Part shown: positions 8,088 to 9,408 of the stretch, piece after piece | How positions within the stretch are numbered: the stretch's first letter is position 1 | Layout of the letters: each line of letters starts with the position of its first letter | Notes under the pieces: generated by a model | What the model saw: the letters and a program-made list of their open reading frames with translations, nothing else | What the model was told of the DNA's origin: nothing | Database searches by the model: none | Made by a program: the position numbers and the translations under genes | Origin: an uncultured Micrococcales bacterium | Lineage (GTDB): Bacteria; Actinomycetota; Actinomycetes; Actinomycetales; Microbacteriaceae | Length of the DNA stretch: 9,408 nucleotides | Direction: 5' to 3' | NCBI GenBank assembly: GCA_903927775.1 | Contig: CAIYOE010000028.1 | Location: 1 to 9,408 of the forward strand

Positions 8088-8098
8088 TTGATTATCAA
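8088..8098. repeat. 11-bp palindrome TTGATTATCAA in the rpsT–lepA divergent region
   Basis: A perfect inverted repeat (TTGAT / ATCAA) around a single T. It lies 20 bp upstream of the predicted rpsT -35 and about 100 bp upstream of lepA. Its size and placement would suit an operator for a dimeric regulator, but so short an AT-rich palindrome can arise by chance. Confidence 0.3.
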
Positions 8099-8152
8099 GG
8101 TCGTCGGTCTGAAACAAGCCTTATAGGTGGGTGGGTATGGCAAAATATAGGA

Positions 8153-8166
8153 ACTGCCATCGCAGT
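8153..8166 (+). promoter_or_regulatory. Small hairpin in the lepA upstream region
   Basis: ACTGC (8153–8157) and GCAGT (8162–8166) form a perfect 5-bp stem with a CATC loop, 20 nt before the lepA Shine-Dalgarno. It may lie in the lepA leader RNA if transcription begins upstream. No T-tract follows, so termination is unlikely. Its function is unknown. Confidence 0.25.
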
Positions 8167-8186
8167 CATCAAGGTTTCCAATCGTC

Positions 8187-8191
8187 AGAGG
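8187..8191 (+). promoter_or_regulatory. Ribosome binding site that decides the lepA TTG start
   Basis: AGAGG with 6 nt of spacing to the TTG at 8198. The frame is open further upstream to a TAA at 8069–8071, so this site and the conserved N-terminus together justify the chosen start. Confidence 0.7.
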
Positions 8192-8197
8192 TACTCG

Positions 8198-9408
8198 TTG
8201 TCGCCACGCGCCACCACCAGGCTCGAACCAGCCAAAACTAATCCAGAGCTGATTCGTAACTTCTGCATCATCGCTCACATCGACCACGGCAAGAGCACCC
8301 TGGCCGACCGCATGTTGCAGTTGACGGGTGTGGTTGAGGCCCGCGAAATGCGTGCCCAATACCTCGACCGCATGGATATCGAGCGCGAACGCGGCATCAC
8401 CATTAAGAGCCAGGCCGTTCGTATGCCGTGGCAGCTGGATGGCAAGACTTACGCGCTGAATATGATCGACACTCCGGGTCACGTTGACTTTACCTACGAG
8501 GTTTCTCGTTCGCTAGCGGCTTGTGAGGGTGCAATTCTTCTAGTGGATGCCGCTCAGGGCATCGAGGCTCAGACCCTTGCCAATCTTTACCTGGCCATGG
8601 AAAACGATCTGACCATCATCCCTGTTTTGAACAAGATCGACTTACCGGCCGCTCAGCCCGAGAAATACGCCGAGGAAATCTCGGAACTGATCGGTTGCGA
8701 TCCCGAGAGCATTCTCAAGGTCTCCGGCAAGACCGGCTTTGGCGTTGAGGAACTACTGGACCACGTGGTTCGTACTCTTCCCGCTCCAAAGGGCGACCCG
8801 AATGCGCCCGCACGCGCCATGATTTTTGACTCGGTTTACGACTCGTACCGCGGTGTAATCACCTACGTTCGTATGGTCGACGGCCACCTGGCGGCGCGCG
8901 AAAAGATTCAGATGATGAGCACCAAGGCCGTTCACGAACTGCTCGAGATCGGTGTTTCCTCGCCAGAACCGGAGCCAACCAAGGGTCTGGGCGTTGGTGA
9001 GGTGGGCTACCTAATCACCGGTGTAAAGGATGTTCGCCAGAGCAAGGTTGGCGACACCATTACCTTGAACGCCAAGCCGGCAGCAGAGGCGCTTACTGGC
9101 TACAGCGAACCGCTTCCTATGGTTTACTCGGGCCTTTACCCGATAGACGGCAGCGACTACCCGAACCTTCGTGAGGCGCTAGACAAGCTCAAGCTCTCCG
9201 ATGCGGCCTTGGTGTATGAACCAGAGACTTCGGTGGCTCTGGGATTCGGTTTCCGCGTAGGCTTCCTTGGCCTTCTGCACCTAGAGATCGTTACCGAACG
9301 CCTAGAGCGCGAGTTCAACCTTGACCTGATTGCAACGGCGCCATCGGTGGTTTACGAAGTCACCATGGATGACAAGCAGGAAATCACTGTAACCAACCCG
9401 AGCGAGTT
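8198..9408 (+). CDS. lepA: Elongation factor 4 (LepA), 3'-truncated by the window edge
   Basis: Ribosome-associated translational GTPase (EF-4). It is proposed to act on stalled or mistranslocated ribosomes or in 30S assembly. About 403 codons of a protein that is usually around 600 are present, and the frame runs off the right edge. The TTG start gives [20 protein letters not shown], a family-typical actinobacterial N-terminus, and has a good Shine-Dalgarno. GTPase motifs are complete: AHIDHGKST (residues 26–34, G1), RERGITIK (63–70, G2 region), DTPGH (91–95, G3), NKID (145–148, G4) and SGKTG (176–180, G5, where SAKTG is more usual). The beta-barrel domain 2 and the EF-G-like domain III ([16 protein letters not shown]) follow. 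The EF-4-specific C-terminal domain lies outside the window. It is divergent from rpsT. I see no convincing sigma-70-type promoter for lepA in the intergenic region. Confidence 0.97.
   Translation, partial: MSPRATTRLEPAKTNPELIRNFCIIAHIDHGKSTLADRMLQLTGVVEAREMRAQYLDRMDIERERGITIKSQAVRMPWQLDGKTYALNMIDTPGHVDFTYEVSRSLAACEGAILLVDAAQGIEAQTLANLYLAMENDLTIIPVLNKIDLPAAQPEKYAEEISELIGCDPESILKVSGKTGFGVEELLDHVVRTLPAPKGDPNAPARAMIFDSVYDSYRGVITYVRMVDGHLAAREKIQMMSTKAVHELLEIGVSSPEPEPTKGLGVGEVGYLITGVKDVRQSKVGDTITLNAKPAAEALTGYSEPLPMVYSGLYPIDGSDYPNLREALDKLKLSDAALVYEPETSVALGFGFRVGFLGLLHLEIVTERLEREFNLDLIATAPSVVYEVTMDDKQEITVTNPSE

Noticed and set aside
8078..8197. GTG at 8078 as an upstream lepA start adding 40 residues
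   Set aside because: It has no appropriate Shine-Dalgarno, the extension does not resemble EF-4, and the TTG at 8198 has AGAGG and a conserved N-terminus.
8054..8482. Reverse-strand open frame of 142 codons across the lepA start
   Set aside because: It is antisense to the conserved GTPase motifs of lepA and its translation has no recognisable domain.

Overview
The window is a stretch of ordinary bacterial chromosome. It carries seven protein genes, most of them housekeeping: leuS (5' end outside the window), comEA, comEC, holA, an MFS transporter gene, rpsT (reverse strand) and lepA (3' end outside the window). The order leuS–comEA–comEC–holA–(…)–rpsT–lepA is a recurring actinobacterial arrangement. 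Several protein details also suggest an actinobacterium, probably Microbacteriaceae: the LeuRS C-terminal half, the ComEC core motif LNAVSGTN, and the EF-4 N-terminus beginning MSPRAT. GC content looks only moderate, by eye in the low-to-mid fifties percent. That would fit one of the streamlined aquatic (Luna-type) Microbacteriaceae better than a high-GC soil member. This placement is an inference from reading, not from a search.

Layout. Positions 2–2458 hold leuS, whose true start lies upstream of base 1. It ends at a strong intrinsic terminator (2482–2518) that sits only a few bases before the GTG start of comEA. From 2524 to 7559 runs a tight forward operon. comEA is followed by comEC with a 1-nt stop/start overlap, then by holA after a 14-nt gap, then by a CynX/NimT-like 12-helix transporter gene that overlaps the holA end by 8 nt. 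At 7641–7674 a bidirectional intrinsic terminator separates this operon from rpsT, which converges on it from the reverse strand (7688–7948). rpsT and lepA are divergent. The 249 bp between them carries a fairly convincing rpsT promoter, an rpsT leader hairpin, an 11-bp palindrome, a G-rich run and a small hairpin before the lepA Shine-Dalgarno. lepA starts at a TTG (8198) and runs off the right edge.

How the genes fit together. LeuRS, ribosomal protein bS20 and EF-4 serve translation. ComEA (envelope DNA receptor) and ComEC (membrane DNA channel with a metallo-beta-lactamase-like domain) are the DNA-binding and DNA-transport parts of natural transformation. HolA is the delta subunit of the DNA polymerase III clamp loader. 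The transporter is the one accessory-looking gene. I found no mobile element, CRISPR array, tRNA, rRNA or defence locus, and no evidence of a new biological system. The points most worth a second look are the terminator-abutting, possibly leaderless start of comEA and the transporter gene inserted between holA and rpsT.
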